From assembly GCA_964636655.1 (NCBI GenBank), contig CAZWTK010000013.1, forward strand, positions 1 to 58,386: DNA of 58,386 bases. The letters run 5' to 3'. Both the position numbers and the translations under genes were made by a program. This DNA comes from Fen-549 sp964636655 (lineage in GTDB: Bacteria > Actinomycetota > Thermoleophilia > Gaiellales > Gaiellaceae). Positions within the stretch are counted from its first letter, which is position 1. Each line of letters opens with the position of its first letter. The notes beneath the pieces were generated by a model, which saw only the letters and a program-made list of their open reading frames with translations, was not told the DNA's origin and did no database searches. This document shows positions 32,632-41,278 of this stretch, piece after piece.

Positions 32632-33195
32632 ATGGCCGGTTGGGTCAACCTGGTCGCGGGGGCAACGCAGATCGCGATTGCGATTGCGGTCGTCGTCGAG
32701 CTGATCAGGCTGCGTCGCGGGCTGCCGCGAGTTGCGATGCTTTTGATTGCGTTCTTCGTCGTGGACGGGCTCGTTGCGATAAACCGTCCCGATTCGCTGC
32801 TCGGCTACAGCTCGACCTTCGACGCGGTGATGACCGGTGTTGACATGGTCGTGCTGGTTGGGCTGCTCCTCTACGTCCGTCGCCTGGTTCGCGGCGCGCT
32901 AGAGACGGTCAATGAGGCGAACCTGCGGGCAAGAGAGTACGAACGCGCCCGCCGCGACTACGCGCGCCTGCTTCGGCACCGCATCGCCAACCCGCTGATG
33001 ACGATCGGAGGCGCGGCGCGGACGCTGCGGGCCAGGCGCGGCGACGAGGCGAAGCGCGAGCAGCTCCTCGAGTCGATCATCTCGGCCTCCGAGAGTCTGG
33101 AGCGGATCTCGCTCGAGCCGCGGCCGAAAAGCGCCGAGGAGATCGAGCTCGAGCCGGCGCCGCGGCTCGAAGAGCTGTCCGGCGACAGGGGCTAG
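32632..33195 (+). CDS. Membrane protein with an isolated histidine-kinase DHp helix (kinase stub)
   Basis: The 187-residue protein has three N-terminal membrane helices (about residues 5-25, 33-50 and 65-83). A coiled-coil-like linker (AREYERARRDY) leads to an H-box, RLLRHRIANPLMTIGGAART, with the candidate phospho-acceptor His116 before Asn-Pro. A second DHp helix follows at about 140-160. There is no HATPase_c domain: no N, G1 or G2 boxes, and the protein ends in a Glu/Pro-rich tail. It could be a phosphotransfer or dimerisation partner, or a truncated kinase. The ATG at 32632 has GAGGATC upstream. Confidence 0.7.
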   Translation: MAGWVNLVAGATQIAIAIAVVVELIRLRRGLPRVAMLLIAFFVVDGLVAINRPDSLLGYSSTFDAVMTGVDMVVLVGLLLYVRRLVRGALETVNEANLRAREYERARRDYARLLRHRIANPLMTIGGAARTLRARRGDEAKREQLLESIISASESLERISLEPRPKSAEEIELEPAPRLEELSGDRG

Positions 33196-34274
33196 AGCGA
33201 AGCCAGAGCCCGCTCGAGATCGCGCCACAGGTCGGCGACGTCCTCGAGCCCGGCGCTCAGCCTGAGCAGGCCGGGTGGTACCCGCTCTCCCTCCCAGCGC
33301 GAGCGCGATTCGATCGTGCTGCGAGCGCCGCCGAAGCTGGTCGCGTTCTCGATCAGCCGGCAGGAGCGCTCCAGCGCACGGGCCGCCGGCGCACCGCCCC
33401 GCACGACGAACGAGACGAGCGGGCCGAAGGCGTGCACGTATCTCGCCGCGACCTCGTCGTCCAAGCCGGGGTAGTTCACGCTCTCGACCGCAGGATGCTC
33501 CCGCAACCGCCGCGCCAGCTCGAGCGCGGTCGCCGAGCTGCGCTCGACCCGAAGCGGCAGCGTCTTCAGGCTGCGTAGGAGCAGCCAGGCGGGGTCGGGC
33601 GAGCCGATCAGCCCGAACAGCCGACGCACCTGGAACAGGCGCTCGGCGTCCTCGTCGCGGGCGCAGCCGGCGACTCCGAGCACGAGGTCGTGGTGCCCGC
33701 CGAGCAGCTTGGTGGCGCTGTGAACGGAGAAGTCGGCGCTGTGCTCGAGCGGGCGCAACAGGACGGGCGTCAGCATCGTCGCGTCGACCGCGACGCGGGC
33801 GCCCCGCTCGTGCGCCCGGGCGATCGAGTCGTCCAGGTCGGGGAAGCTGAGCATCGGGTTGGAGCAGGGCTCGAGCCAGACGAGCGCCGCGTCTTCCGGC
33901 GGCGGACCGGTCTGGTCGAACTCGACCAGGCGTAGGCCGAAGCGCGAGAGCTCATCCGAGATCAGGTGGCCGGTCGAGACGTAGGCGCCGAAGGGAACGG
34001 CGACGCCGTCGCCCGGCTTGCAGAAGGTGAGCACCACTCCCGCTATCGCTGCCATGCCGCAGGAGAAGAGAAGTGCCCGCCCGCCCTCCAGCTCGCCAAG
34101 CACGCGCTCGGCCTCTGCCGCCAGCGGGTGGTCGTAGCGCTGGTAGGCGAAGCTACCGAGCTCGCCCTCGCCGTAGGGCCAGGTGGTCGCGCGATCCAAA
34201 ACCGGCTGGCGTAGTCCCGCCAGTCGCGTCTCGAGGCTGAGCCGAGCCGCGGCGTCGCCGTCCTTCTCGGTCAT
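33192..34274 (-). CDS. Cys/Met-metabolism PLP-dependent enzyme (cystathionine gamma-synthase/lyase family)
   Basis: The 360-residue protein is a fold-type I PLP enzyme. FSCGMAAIAGVVLTFCKPGD is the cofactor-phosphate region. SVHSATKLLGGHHDLVLG has the PLP Lys and the family's SATK motif. The residues before the end, ENATSFGGARSTIESRSRWE and PPGLLRLSAGLEDVADLW, are typical of the C-terminal domain. Members make or break carbon-sulfur bonds in Met, Cys and homocysteine metabolism. Which reaction occurs here cannot be fixed from sequence alone. Its stop overlaps the kinase-stub stop by four bases (convergent). Confidence 0.9.
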   Translation of the reverse strand: MTEKDGDAAARLSLETRLAGLRQPVLDRATTWPYGEGELGSFAYQRYDHPLAAEAERVLGELEGGRALLFSCGMAAIAGVVLTFCKPGDGVAVPFGAYVSTGHLISDELSRFGLRLVEFDQTGPPPEDAALVWLEPCSNPMLSFPDLDDSIARAHERGARVAVDATMLTPVLLRPLEHSADFSVHSATKLLGGHHDLVLGVAGCARDEDAERLFQVRRLFGLIGSPDPAWLLLRSLKTLPLRVERSSATALELARRLREHPAVESVNYPGLDDEVAARYVHAFGPLVSFVVRGGAPAARALERSCRLIENATSFGGARSTIESRSRWEGERVPPGLLRLSAGLEDVADLWRDLERALASL

Positions 34275-34292
34275 GCGCCGATGATAGGAGAT

Positions 34293-36176
34293 TCAGCGCC
34301 TGTCGAGGGTCTCGGACATCCGCTCGCGTTCCGGGGTCAGGCCCAGCTCGACGGTGAGCGCCGCCACGACCTCCGGGTCGAACTGGCTGCCCGCCCGGTT
34401 CTGGATCTCCTCCAGCGCCTGCTCGATGCTGAGGCCGCGGCGGTAGGTGCGGTCGCTCGTCATCGAGTCCCAGGCGTCGGCGACGAAGATGATGCGCGCT
34501 CCAAGCGGAATCTGCTCGGCGCTGAGCCCCTTCGGATAGCCCTGCCCGTCCCAGCGCTCGTGGTGGTACAGCACCCAATTGGCCACCGGGCCCAGACCAA
34601 GGCCCTCGATCATCTGGAAGCCGATCTGCGGATGCCGCTGCAACACGACCAGCTCGGCGTCGGAGAGCGGGTCCTCCTTGCGCAGCAGCTCCTCCGGGAT
34701 GGCCAGTTTGCCGACGTCGTGCAGGTGGCCGGCCAGGCGCAGGAGCTCGATCTGCTCGTCGTCGGCGCCGAGGCGGCCGCCGATCGAGGCGGCGAGATCG
34801 CCGACCCGACGCGAATGGGCACCCGCGTTCGCATCGCGTGCGTCGACCGCGTCGGCGAGGCTGGCGGCCGCACGCAGGCGGTCGTTCAGGCTCGGATTCG
34901 CGCCCAGCCGCTCGAGTGCGTAGGCGCTCAGTGCCTCCGGGTGGTACAGGCGCACACGGTTCTTGCCGTGATCCTTGGCCCAGTACAGCGCGCTGTCGGC
35001 CAGACGCGGCAGCTCGCCCCGGGAGACTCCCTCGGAGGGAAAGACGGCAACGCCGCAGCTCATCGTCAGCTGCCGCGGCAGGTCGTCCACCCTGAGCGAG
35101 GCGACGCGCCTCAGGATGGCGCTCGCAACCTCGACCGCCTCCTCGCTCGAGCGCCCGGCCAGGATCACGGCAAACTCGTCTCCGCCCAGCCTGAAGGCCT
35201 CACCGCCGTGGCGCAGGCGGCTGGCGACCGCGACGAGCACGTGGTCGCCCGTGGGATGGCCGTACTCGTCGTTCACCAGCTTGAGGTTGTCGAGATCGAA
35301 GAAGCAGAGAGCGACCGGCTGCCCCGAGCTCTCGGCCTCGTCGAGCTTCTGTTGCAGGCGCTCGTGGAAGCGGCGTGGGTTACCGAGTCCGGTGAGCGGG
35401 TCGGTGGAGGCGAGCTGCATGGCCGAGCGCGCCTTGCGACGCTGGCGCTGGTAGAGGTCGATCGCGGCCAGCGGCCCGGCCAGGGCGAAGATCAGGAACG
35501 GAGATCGTTGCCAGAGCACGATCGTAGTCAGCGACGTCGAGGCTCCGAACAGGAAGGGCAACAGACTCCAGCGAAGCGTCTGCCAGAGCGTCGGTAGGTA
35601 GCGTTTCCCCTCCGAGATGCCCAGCGCGGCGGAGACCAGCACCAGGGTCGGGAGGCCGTAGCCGACGGCGACCAGGACGACCGCGGCGACGAGCCGCGCC
35701 AGGCTCTCGGACGCCGGCAGCGCCGCGAGCAGGAGGCCGCCACAGACCAGCGCGACTGCGAGCACGGCGGTGTTGTAGGCGACCCTCATGGGCGGCTGTC
35801 GCGTGCGGGCGCTGGCGCCGACGAGGCCGAGAACGCCGACGAAGACCATCGGCTCCCAGCCGAAGAGGACGATGCCGGCGACGTTGAAGACCGTGGCGAG
35901 CGAGTAGCCGCGCAGGCTCTTGCTCTCGACCGGAACCGGATAGCGCTCGGCTACCGCGATGAAGACGAGGAAGGTGGCCAGCGCCAGCCCGTCGCGCTCG
36001 CCCGGAGGGCGTTCTGCGATGCGCACGGCGGCGACCGCCGCGATGGCGCCACCCGCGCAGCAGACGAGGCTCACCAGAGCCCTGAGCCGGGAGGTGTGGC
36101 GGTCGCGCCGCATCGCTCCGCGCCAGCGCCGCCAGCCCACAAGCAGGCGCCGTCCCGGTTTTTCCATGCCAATCAC
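34293..36176 (-). CDS. Membrane GGDEF/HD-GYP c-di-GMP signalling protein
   Basis: The 627-residue protein has about seven N-terminal helices (residues about 28-240). A GGDEF domain follows with LASTDPLTGLGNPRRFHERL and the intact active loop RLGGDEFAVI. The C-terminal HD-GYP domain has HLHDVGKLAIPEELL and HHERWDGQGYPKGL. GGDEF makes c-di-GMP and HD-GYP degrades it; both sites look intact, so either direction or a switch is possible. I chose GTG 36176 because GGGGAGG lies eight bases upstream; ATG 36167 is an alternative, and the longer frame to 36278 lacks support. Confidence 0.92.
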   Translation of the reverse strand: MIGMEKPGRRLLVGWRRWRGAMRRDRHTSRLRALVSLVCCAGGAIAAVAAVRIAERPPGERDGLALATFLVFIAVAERYPVPVESKSLRGYSLATVFNVAGIVLFGWEPMVFVGVLGLVGASARTRQPPMRVAYNTAVLAVALVCGGLLLAALPASESLARLVAAVVLVAVGYGLPTLVLVSAALGISEGKRYLPTLWQTLRWSLLPFLFGASTSLTTIVLWQRSPFLIFALAGPLAAIDLYQRQRRKARSAMQLASTDPLTGLGNPRRFHERLQQKLDEAESSGQPVALCFFDLDNLKLVNDEYGHPTGDHVLVAVASRLRHGGEAFRLGGDEFAVILAGRSSEEAVEVASAILRRVASLRVDDLPRQLTMSCGVAVFPSEGVSRGELPRLADSALYWAKDHGKNRVRLYHPEALSAYALERLGANPSLNDRLRAAASLADAVDARDANAGAHSRRVGDLAASIGGRLGADDEQIELLRLAGHLHDVGKLAIPEELLRKEDPLSDAELVVLQRHPQIGFQMIEGLGLGPVANWVLYHHERWDGQGYPKGLSAEQIPLGARIIFVADAWDSMTSDRTYRRGLSIEQALEEIQNRAGSQFDPEVVAALTVELGLTPERERMSETLDRR

Positions 36177-36359
36177 GCTCCGGCCTCCCCGTGCAAAGGG
36201 GCGGAAACAGCCCGGGAATGCGAGCGCGCAACACTCATGCGCGAAACAACGACCTCCTGGAACGGCGGGGGATAGCAAGATTGTTCACCCGGGCTGTCGC
36301 GCCCGAATCACTCGGACGAGTGACGCAGGGGCCGTCTTTCTAGGGATATAGGCGCTTAC

Positions 36360-36911
36360 CTATTGGGAGGAGGCCGGTTTGCTCCCGCGTAGGAGCTGCG
36401 GCGCCACCCGCGCGTAGTCGAGCCCCGAGAGCCAGGTCATCACCAGCGCAACAACCCCGGCCCAGAGCGCGATGTCGATCGACCAGGCGCCTCCCGCCTG
36501 CAATCCGCCCAGCCCGATCGCGACCGCCTGGGACCAGGTCTTGAGCTTGCCGAGGTCGCGCGCCTGCATGACCACGCCGCGTTCCAGCGCGGCCAGGCGC
36601 AAACCCGAGACGAGAAACTCCCGCGCCACGATCAGCGCCACCAACCAGCCGGGGAAGATCCCGTACTGCACCAGCACGATCAGGGTCGATAGCACCAGCA
36701 CCTTGTCGGCCACCGGGTCGAGCAGTGAGCCGAGCGCCGAGGAGTGACCGCTGGAGCGCGCAACTCTGCCGTCGAACCAGTCGGTGGTCATGGCCAGCGC
36801 GAACAGGACCGTCGCGTAGTAGTCGTGGTTGGGAAAGTGCCAGACAAACAGCGCGAGCACGAACGGCGTCGCGGCGATGCGGGCAACGGTGAGCTGATCG
36901 GCGAAGCTCAT
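36360..36911 (-). CDS. pgsA: CDP-diacylglycerol-glycerol-3-phosphate 3-phosphatidyltransferase (PgsA)
   Basis: PgsA makes phosphatidylglycerol phosphate in the membrane, an early step for phosphatidylglycerol and cardiolipin. The 183-residue protein has five to six helices and the CDP-alcohol transferase signature DGRVARSSGHSSALGSLLDP followed by VADKV (D-G-x2-A-R-x8-G-x3-D-x3-D). The ATG at 36911 (MSFADQLTVARIAATPFVLA) fits the family start; the much longer antisense-overlapping frame is not real. It lies divergent from sucC, 84 bases away. Confidence 0.94.
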   Translation of the reverse strand: MSFADQLTVARIAATPFVLALFVWHFPNHDYYATVLFALAMTTDWFDGRVARSSGHSSALGSLLDPVADKVLVLSTLIVLVQYGIFPGWLVALIVAREFLVSGLRLAALERGVVMQARDLGKLKTWSQAVAIGLGGLQAGGAWSIDIALWAGVVALVMTWLSGLDYARVAPQLLRGSKPASSQ

Positions 36912-36995
36912 GGCGGGAGAATACGTGTAGGTGCGGTCTGCTCTGCAGATAACCCGCGCGTTCCCAGGGGAATCGTCTCTAGACTCCTGCACGGA

Positions 36996-38138
36996 ATGGA
37001 TCTCTACGAGTACCAGGGCAAGGAGCTCTTCCGCCGCTACGGCCTTCCGACCGGCGCCGGACGGTTGGCGCAGACGCCTGCCGAGGCGCGCGCCGCCGCC
37101 GAGCAGCTTGGCGGCGCGGTGGTCGTGAAGGCGCAGGTCCACGTGGGTGGCCGCGGTAAGGCGGGAGGCGTCAAGGTCGCGGGGAGCCCGCAGGAGGCCG
37201 AGGCGCACGCCGCCGCCATCCTCGGCATGGAGATCAAGGGCCACGTCGTGCGCCGGCTCCTGGTCGAGGCCGCCTCGGAGATCGCCCGCGAGTACTACCT
37301 CTCGCTCACGCTCGATCGCGGCACGAAAAAGCCGCTCTTCATGTTCACGACCGAGGGCGGGGTGGAGATCGAGCAGGTGGCGGCGCGGAGCCCCGAGGCG
37401 CTGGTGAAGCTGCACGTCGATCCGCTCGAGGGCTTCCATCCCTGGCACGGGCGTGCGCTCACCTTCGGGGCCGGTATCGCCGACGCGAACGAGCGCCGTC
37501 AGATCGAGCGTCTCTGCGCCCAACTGTACGAAGTCTTCACCGGATGCGACGCGACCCTGTGCGAGATCAACCCGTTGGTAGTGACCGAATCGGGCGAGCT
37601 GTTGGCGCTCGACGCCAAGGTCTCTGTCGACGACAACGCGCTCTTCCGCCACGAGGAGGTAGCGGCGATGCGCGATCCCGAGGCGGTGCCGGTCGAGGAG
37701 CGCGCCGCGCGCGAGAAGGGCGTCACCTACGTCAAGCTGGACGGGGAGATCGGTGTGCTCGGTAACGGCGCCGGACTGGTGATGTCCACGCTCGACCTGG
37801 TTGCGGCGGCCGGCGGTCGCCCGGCCAACTTCTGCGACCTCGGCGGCGGCGGCGGTGCGCAGGGCGTGGTTGACGCGCTCGAGGTGATCAGCGCCGACCC
37901 ACAGGTGCGGGCGATCTTCTTCAACGTCTTCGGCGGCATCACCCGCTGCGACGAGGTGGCGCGCGGGATACTGCAGGCGCTCGAGCAGATCGCGATCGCC
38001 CAGCCGATCGTGGTTCGCTTCGACGGCACCAACGCCGAGGAGGGCCGGCGCCTGCTGGCCGAGGCGAAGCTGACGAATCTGCACCCGGAACCGACGATGC
38101 TCGAGGCGGCCGGACGAGCCGTGGAGCTGGCGAGGTAG
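36996..38138 (+). CDS. sucC: Succinyl-CoA synthetase beta subunit
   Basis: SucC, with SucD, converts succinyl-CoA to succinate while making ATP or GTP in the TCA cycle. The 380-residue protein starts MDLYEYQGKELFRRYGLP and has VVVKAQVHVGGRGKAGGVKV (ATP-grasp), CEINPLVVTESGELLALDAK, NFCDLGGGGGAQGVVDALEV and FNVFGGITRCDEVARGI. The canonical GGxAxxxxV near the active region reads GGGGGAQGVV. It is the normal length. The gene order to sucD is interrupted by a methyltransferase gene that follows nine bases downstream. Confidence 0.96.
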   Translation: MDLYEYQGKELFRRYGLPTGAGRLAQTPAEARAAAEQLGGAVVVKAQVHVGGRGKAGGVKVAGSPQEAEAHAAAILGMEIKGHVVRRLLVEAASEIAREYYLSLTLDRGTKKPLFMFTTEGGVEIEQVAARSPEALVKLHVDPLEGFHPWHGRALTFGAGIADANERRQIERLCAQLYEVFTGCDATLCEINPLVVTESGELLALDAKVSVDDNALFRHEEVAAMRDPEAVPVEERAAREKGVTYVKLDGEIGVLGNGAGLVMSTLDLVAAAGGRPANFCDLGGGGGAQGVVDALEVISADPQVRAIFFNVFGGITRCDEVARGILQALEQIAIAQPIVVRFDGTNAEEGRRLLAEAKLTNLHPEPTMLEAAGRAVELAR

Positions 38139-38147
38139 GAGGAGAAC

Positions 38148-38801
38148 GTGGCGCGAGACAATCCCTGGGACGAACGGGCGCAGGCCTACCGAGACAGCCT
38201 TCCGCACGCGGCCGGGCCGGATCTGGACCTGCTCGTCGAGTGGGCCGGGCCGGGCACCGGCAAGACGGCGCTCGATGTCGGCTCGGGCGGCGGGCACCTG
38301 GCCAGGCGCCTGCGTGAGGCGGGCTTCGCCGTCACCACCGCCGACCCCTCGCCGGGCATGCACCCCGACGTCATCTGTCGCGCCGAGGAGCTTCCCTTCC
38401 CGAACGCTTCGATCGATCTCGTGGCGAGCCGCCTCGCCTTTCATCACTTCACCAGCATCGAGCTCGCCCTGGCCGAGGCGGCGCGGGTAACGCGAAACGC
38501 CGTCTTGCTCGAGGATCTCCTGTTCGTAGACGAGCGGGTCGAAGAGGCCGAGAAGCTGCGCGATCCCTCGCACGTGCGCTGTTACTCGCTTGACGAGTGG
38601 CGTGAGCTCTTCTTCGCCGCCGGGCTCGCGCTCGAGGCAACAGAGGTGATCGAGCGCCTGACCTCCTTCAGCGCCTGGCTCGAGCGCTGCAACTGCACGG
38701 GCGAGACTGCCGAGAGGGCGCGCGAGCTGCTCTCGCACCGCCTGAGCGGCGACAACTACGTAAGCACCGTCTTCCTGATCAAGGGCTCGAAGCTGCAGTA
38801 G
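38148..38801 (+). CDS. Class I SAM-dependent methyltransferase between sucC and sucD
   Basis: The 217-residue protein has an AdoMet motif I LDVGSGGGHLARRLREAGF (about residue 43), motif II-like ICRAEELPFPNASIDLV and ASRLAFHHFTSIELALAEA, then a C-terminal part ending YVSTVFLIKGS. It resembles small-molecule methyltransferases of the UbiE/Methyltransf_11 type. Its start GTG 38148 has a GGAGGAGAAC site. It lies between sucC and sucD, with gaps of nine and two bases, so it is in the same transcript. No family link to TCA metabolism is known to me; the substrate is unknown. Confidence 0.88.
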   Translation: MARDNPWDERAQAYRDSLPHAAGPDLDLLVEWAGPGTGKTALDVGSGGGHLARRLREAGFAVTTADPSPGMHPDVICRAEELPFPNASIDLVASRLAFHHFTSIELALAEAARVTRNAVLLEDLLFVDERVEEAEKLRDPSHVRCYSLDEWRELFFAAGLALEATEVIERLTSFSAWLERCNCTGETAERARELLSHRLSGDNYVSTVFLIKGSKLQ

Positions 38802-38803
38802 CC

Positions 38804-39688
38804 ATGGCCATCGTCGTCGACACCTCCACCCGCCTCGTCGTCCAGAACCTGACCGGGCGCGAGGGCTCCTTCCACGCCCTGCGCAACCGCGTCTACGGCA
38901 CTCAGGTCGTCGCCGGCGCCGCGCCCGGGCACGGCGGCGAGGATGTCGAGGGAATCCCCGTCTTCAACACCGTGCGCGAGGCCGTGAGCGAGACCGGAGC
39001 CAACACCGCCGCCACCTTCGTGCCTGCCCGCTTCGCCGCCGACGCGCTCTACGAGGCGATCGACGCCGGCCTGCAGACGATCGTCTGCATCACAGAGGGC
39101 ATCCCGGTGCACGAGATGCTCAGGCTCTACCGCTATGCGCGCGACCGCGGCGTGACCCTGATCGGCCCCAACTGCCCGGGCGTGATCTCGCCGGGGAAGG
39201 CCAACGTGGGCATCATCCCGGCCGAGATCTTCGCTCAGGGTTCCGTCGGCCTGGTCAGCCGCTCGGGCACGCTCACCTATCAGATCGGGCACGAGCTGGC
39301 TCAGCTCGGGCTGGGGAACACGAGCGTGATCGGCATCGGCGGCGACGCGATCGTTGGCTCGTCGTTCATCGACATTCTGGGGCGCTTCGAGTCCGACCTC
39401 GAGACCGAGACCGTCGTGATGGTCGGCGAGATCGGCGGCGACGAGGAGGAGCGGGCGGCTCAGTTCGTGGCCGAGCAGATGACGAAGCCCGTCTTCGCCT
39501 ACATCGCCGGCTTCACCGCCCCGCCCGGCAAGACGATGGGACACGCGGGCGCGATCATCTCCGGCTCCGCCGGAACGGCGCAGGCGAAGAAGGAAGCGCT
39601 CGAGGCGCGCGGCATCGAGGTCGGCACGACGCCGACCGAGGTGGCGCAACTGGTTGCCGATCGGATCTCGGGCTTGGCGCCCGGGTAG
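38804..39688 (+). CDS. sucD: Succinyl-CoA synthetase alpha subunit
   Basis: SucD carries the phosphohistidine of succinyl-CoA synthetase. The 294-residue product begins with VQNLTGREGSFHALRNRVYG (CoA-binding region). It has TLIGPNCPGVISPGKANVGI, GLVSRSGTLTYQIGHELAQL and, near residue 246, PPGKTMGHAGAIISGSAGTA with the phosphorylated His in GHAGA. This is the expected length and layout. The ATG at 38804 lies just after the methyltransferase stop. It ends the sucC-methyltransferase-sucD run; the next gene (bioC) is convergent. Confidence 0.96.
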   Translation: MAIVVDTSTRLVVQNLTGREGSFHALRNRVYGTQVVAGAAPGHGGEDVEGIPVFNTVREAVSETGANTAATFVPARFAADALYEAIDAGLQTIVCITEGIPVHEMLRLYRYARDRGVTLIGPNCPGVISPGKANVGIIPAEIFAQGSVGLVSRSGTLTYQIGHELAQLGLGNTSVIGIGGDAIVGSSFIDILGRFESDLETETVVMVGEIGGDEEERAAQFVAEQMTKPVFAYIAGFTAPPGKTMGHAGAIISGSAGTAQAKKEALEARGIEVGTTPTEVAQLVADRISGLAPG

Positions 39689-39726
39689 CGCGTCAACCCG
39701 TCTTCCCGACCTCTCGCGGGCAGCGT

Positions 39727-40491
39727 CTAGCGCTCGGCCGAGAGCGTCACGATCTCGTAGGTCACCGCGACTCCGGCGCCGTTCGCGAAGCGCTTGTCGT
39801 AGCGTCGCATACCCTCAGCGAGCGTCCCGGGCGCCAGAACGCGCGGGGTATATCCCGCGCCGGAGGACTTGACAGATCGAAGAAAGGCTGCACAGTCAGG
39901 GTAAGAGAAACGCTCCTCGTACGAATGGACGCGGATCCGAGAGATACCGGTCCCGGCGAGGAGCGTTTCCCATTTCCGGGCCGGCGGCAGATCGAGGCCG
40001 CGCTCGCAGCCGAGTTCGCCCAGCACCTGGTCGAGCTCCCAGAACGTACGCGGGCCGAAGGTCGCCAGCTGCAGCTCGCCCTGCGCGGAGAGCGAGGCGA
40101 CGAGGCGGGCCAGCGTCTGCTCGGGCTCCGTCAGCCACTGGACGGTGGCGTTCGAGACGATCAGGTCGTAGCTACCGGCCTCGGGCTCGAGCTCCTCGAT
40201 GTCGCGGACGACGAAGCGGACGTCCGGGACGCGCCTTCTCGCCAGCTCGATCATCGCCGGCGCGAAATCCACCGCCATTATCCGCGCCGGCGGGAAGCGC
40301 TTGGCGAGCAGCTCGGTCAGGTAGCCGGTTCCGCAGCCGAGGTCGAGGATGGAGGACGGCTCACGCTCGATTCTCTCGACCAGGCGCTCGGCCATGCCGC
40401 GCTGGACGACGCTGAAGATGTCGTAGTAGGCGGCGGCGCGCTCGAAGCGGCGCCGGATCGCCTCTTTGTCGAGAGCAAGCGCTACAGCCAT
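39727..40491 (-). CDS. bioC: Malonyl-ACP O-methyltransferase (BioC)
   Basis: BioC methylates malonyl-ACP so that fatty-acid synthesis can build the pimeloyl chain for biotin. The 254-residue protein has SSILDLGCGTGYLTELLAKR (AdoMet motif I), IMAVDFAPAMIELARRRVPD and SYDLIVSNATVQWLTEPEQ. Its N terminus FERAAAYYDIFSVVQRGMAE matches the BioC pattern. The ATG at 40491 overlaps the bioH end by ten bases. It is the last gene of the right-to-left biotin operon. The longer upstream frame to 41301 spans bioH antiparallel frames and is not real. Confidence 0.88.
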   Translation of the reverse strand: MAVALALDKEAIRRRFERAAAYYDIFSVVQRGMAERLVERIEREPSSILDLGCGTGYLTELLAKRFPPARIMAVDFAPAMIELARRRVPDVRFVVRDIEELEPEAGSYDLIVSNATVQWLTEPEQTLARLVASLSAQGELQLATFGPRTFWELDQVLGELGCERGLDLPPARKWETLLAGTGISRIRVHSYEERFSYPDCAAFLRSVKSSGAGYTPRVLAPGTLAEGMRRYDKRFANGAGVAVTYEIVTLSAER

Positions 40492-41069
40492 GCTCGGAAG
40501 CGGTCGTGTTGGCTCAGGAAGGAGGCGTGCCCGGCCTCGGGCCAGACGGTCAGCTCGGCGCCCGGGATGGCCTCGGCGAGCAGCTTGGCGGCGGCAAGCG
40601 GGCAAACGCGGTCGCGGCCTCCATGCAGAAGGCGGACGGGACAGGAGATGTGAGAGGCGCGCTCGAGCATCGAGTAGTCGGCGAGAAAAGCTAGCCCGCG
40701 TTTCAGGGTAGCTACGTCGTGCTCGCGCGGCGGGGTGGGAACCGTTTCGCCGGGCGCGAGCGCGAGCGCCCAGAACTCGTCCAAGACCGCGTCGGGGTTT
40801 TCGCTCAGGCGTTCGCGCATACGTAGAAGTGCCCGCTCGGGCCAGCCGTGGCGGTAGTCGCCCCGGCGGGTGAACTGTCCGCTCGCCCCGATCAGCGTGA
40901 GCGACGAGAGCGTGGTTGTCGTTGCCGCCTCCAGCGCCTGCATCGCCCCGAGCGACCAGGCGACGACCTCGTCCCCGGCCTCGATCGCGCCGCCGAGCCG
41001 GTCGTCCGGCCGCGCGAAGGGCGCCCAAACCTCGGCCGTCGAGCCCCAACCGGGCAGGAAGAGTCTCAA
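40482..41069 (-). CDS. bioH: Pimeloyl-ACP methyl ester esterase-like hydrolase (BioH type)
   Basis: BioH removes the methyl group added by BioC. The 195-residue alpha/beta hydrolase starts MRLFLPGWGSTAEVWAPFAR (the oxyanion HGWG-like GWG). It has AWSLGAMQALEA with the nucleophile Ser39, LLHGGRDRVCPLAAAK with the catalytic Asp, and EAGHASFLSQHDRF with the His. The usual GxSxG is AxSxG here. It is shorter than E. coli BioH (256 residues), consistent with a small cap. It overlaps bioC. The region upstream holds three palindromes. Confidence 0.78.
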   Translation of the reverse strand: MRLFLPGWGSTAEVWAPFARPDDRLGGAIEAGDEVVAWSLGAMQALEAATTTTLSSLTLIGASGQFTRRGDYRHGWPERALLRMRERLSENPDAVLDEFWALALAPGETVPTPPREHDVATLKRGLAFLADYSMLERASHISCPVRLLHGGRDRVCPLAAAKLLAEAIPGAELTVWPEAGHASFLSQHDRFRAWL

Positions 41070-41101
41070 GACCCGTCTCCTTCGGACGCCCGCCCGGGAC
41101 C

Positions 41102-41126
41102 TGTCCTGGTGCCAGGCACGCGGACA
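41102..41126. repeat. Palindromic element 1 of 3 (bioF-bioH gap)
   Basis: TGTCC-TG-GTGCC-A-GGCAC-GC-GGACA is a 25-base palindrome with two symmetric 2-base mismatched steps. It shares the core GTGCCnGGCAC with elements at 41205 and 41279, and the same general plan as GGTGTCtGACACC in the repeats at 23187-23535. Confidence 0.8.
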
Positions 41127-41204
41127 CGTCCCGTTTTGACGGCTGAGATCGGCTCAGCGTACAACTGCTGCAAACTCCATCCCTCGAGACTCTCGCCGCC
41201 CGCT

Positions 41205-41243
41205 CCGGACACGTCCCGGTGCCTGGCACCGAGCCGTGTCCGG
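41205..41243. repeat. Palindromic element 2 of 3 (bioF-bioH gap)
   Basis: A 39-base element with outer arms CCGGACACG (41205-41213) and CGTGTCCGG (41235-41243), perfectly complementary over nine bases. The inner core is GGTGCC-t-GGCACC (41218-41230), with four-base spacers on each side. It could fold as a long hairpin in either strand. Confidence 0.85.
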
Positions 41244-41278
41244 AAAGACCGGTTCGCGCGGCTCGACCTGTCCGGCCG

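Noticed and set aside
34281..35597. A 438-codon plus-strand frame opposite the GGDEF/HD-GYP gene
   Set aside because: It is a mirror of a well-supported gene with clear catalytic motifs; codon bias alone keeps it open.
36360..38738. A 792-codon minus-strand frame running through sucC
   Set aside because: Only its last 183 residues are the real pgsA product; the rest is antisense to sucC and has no protein-like content.
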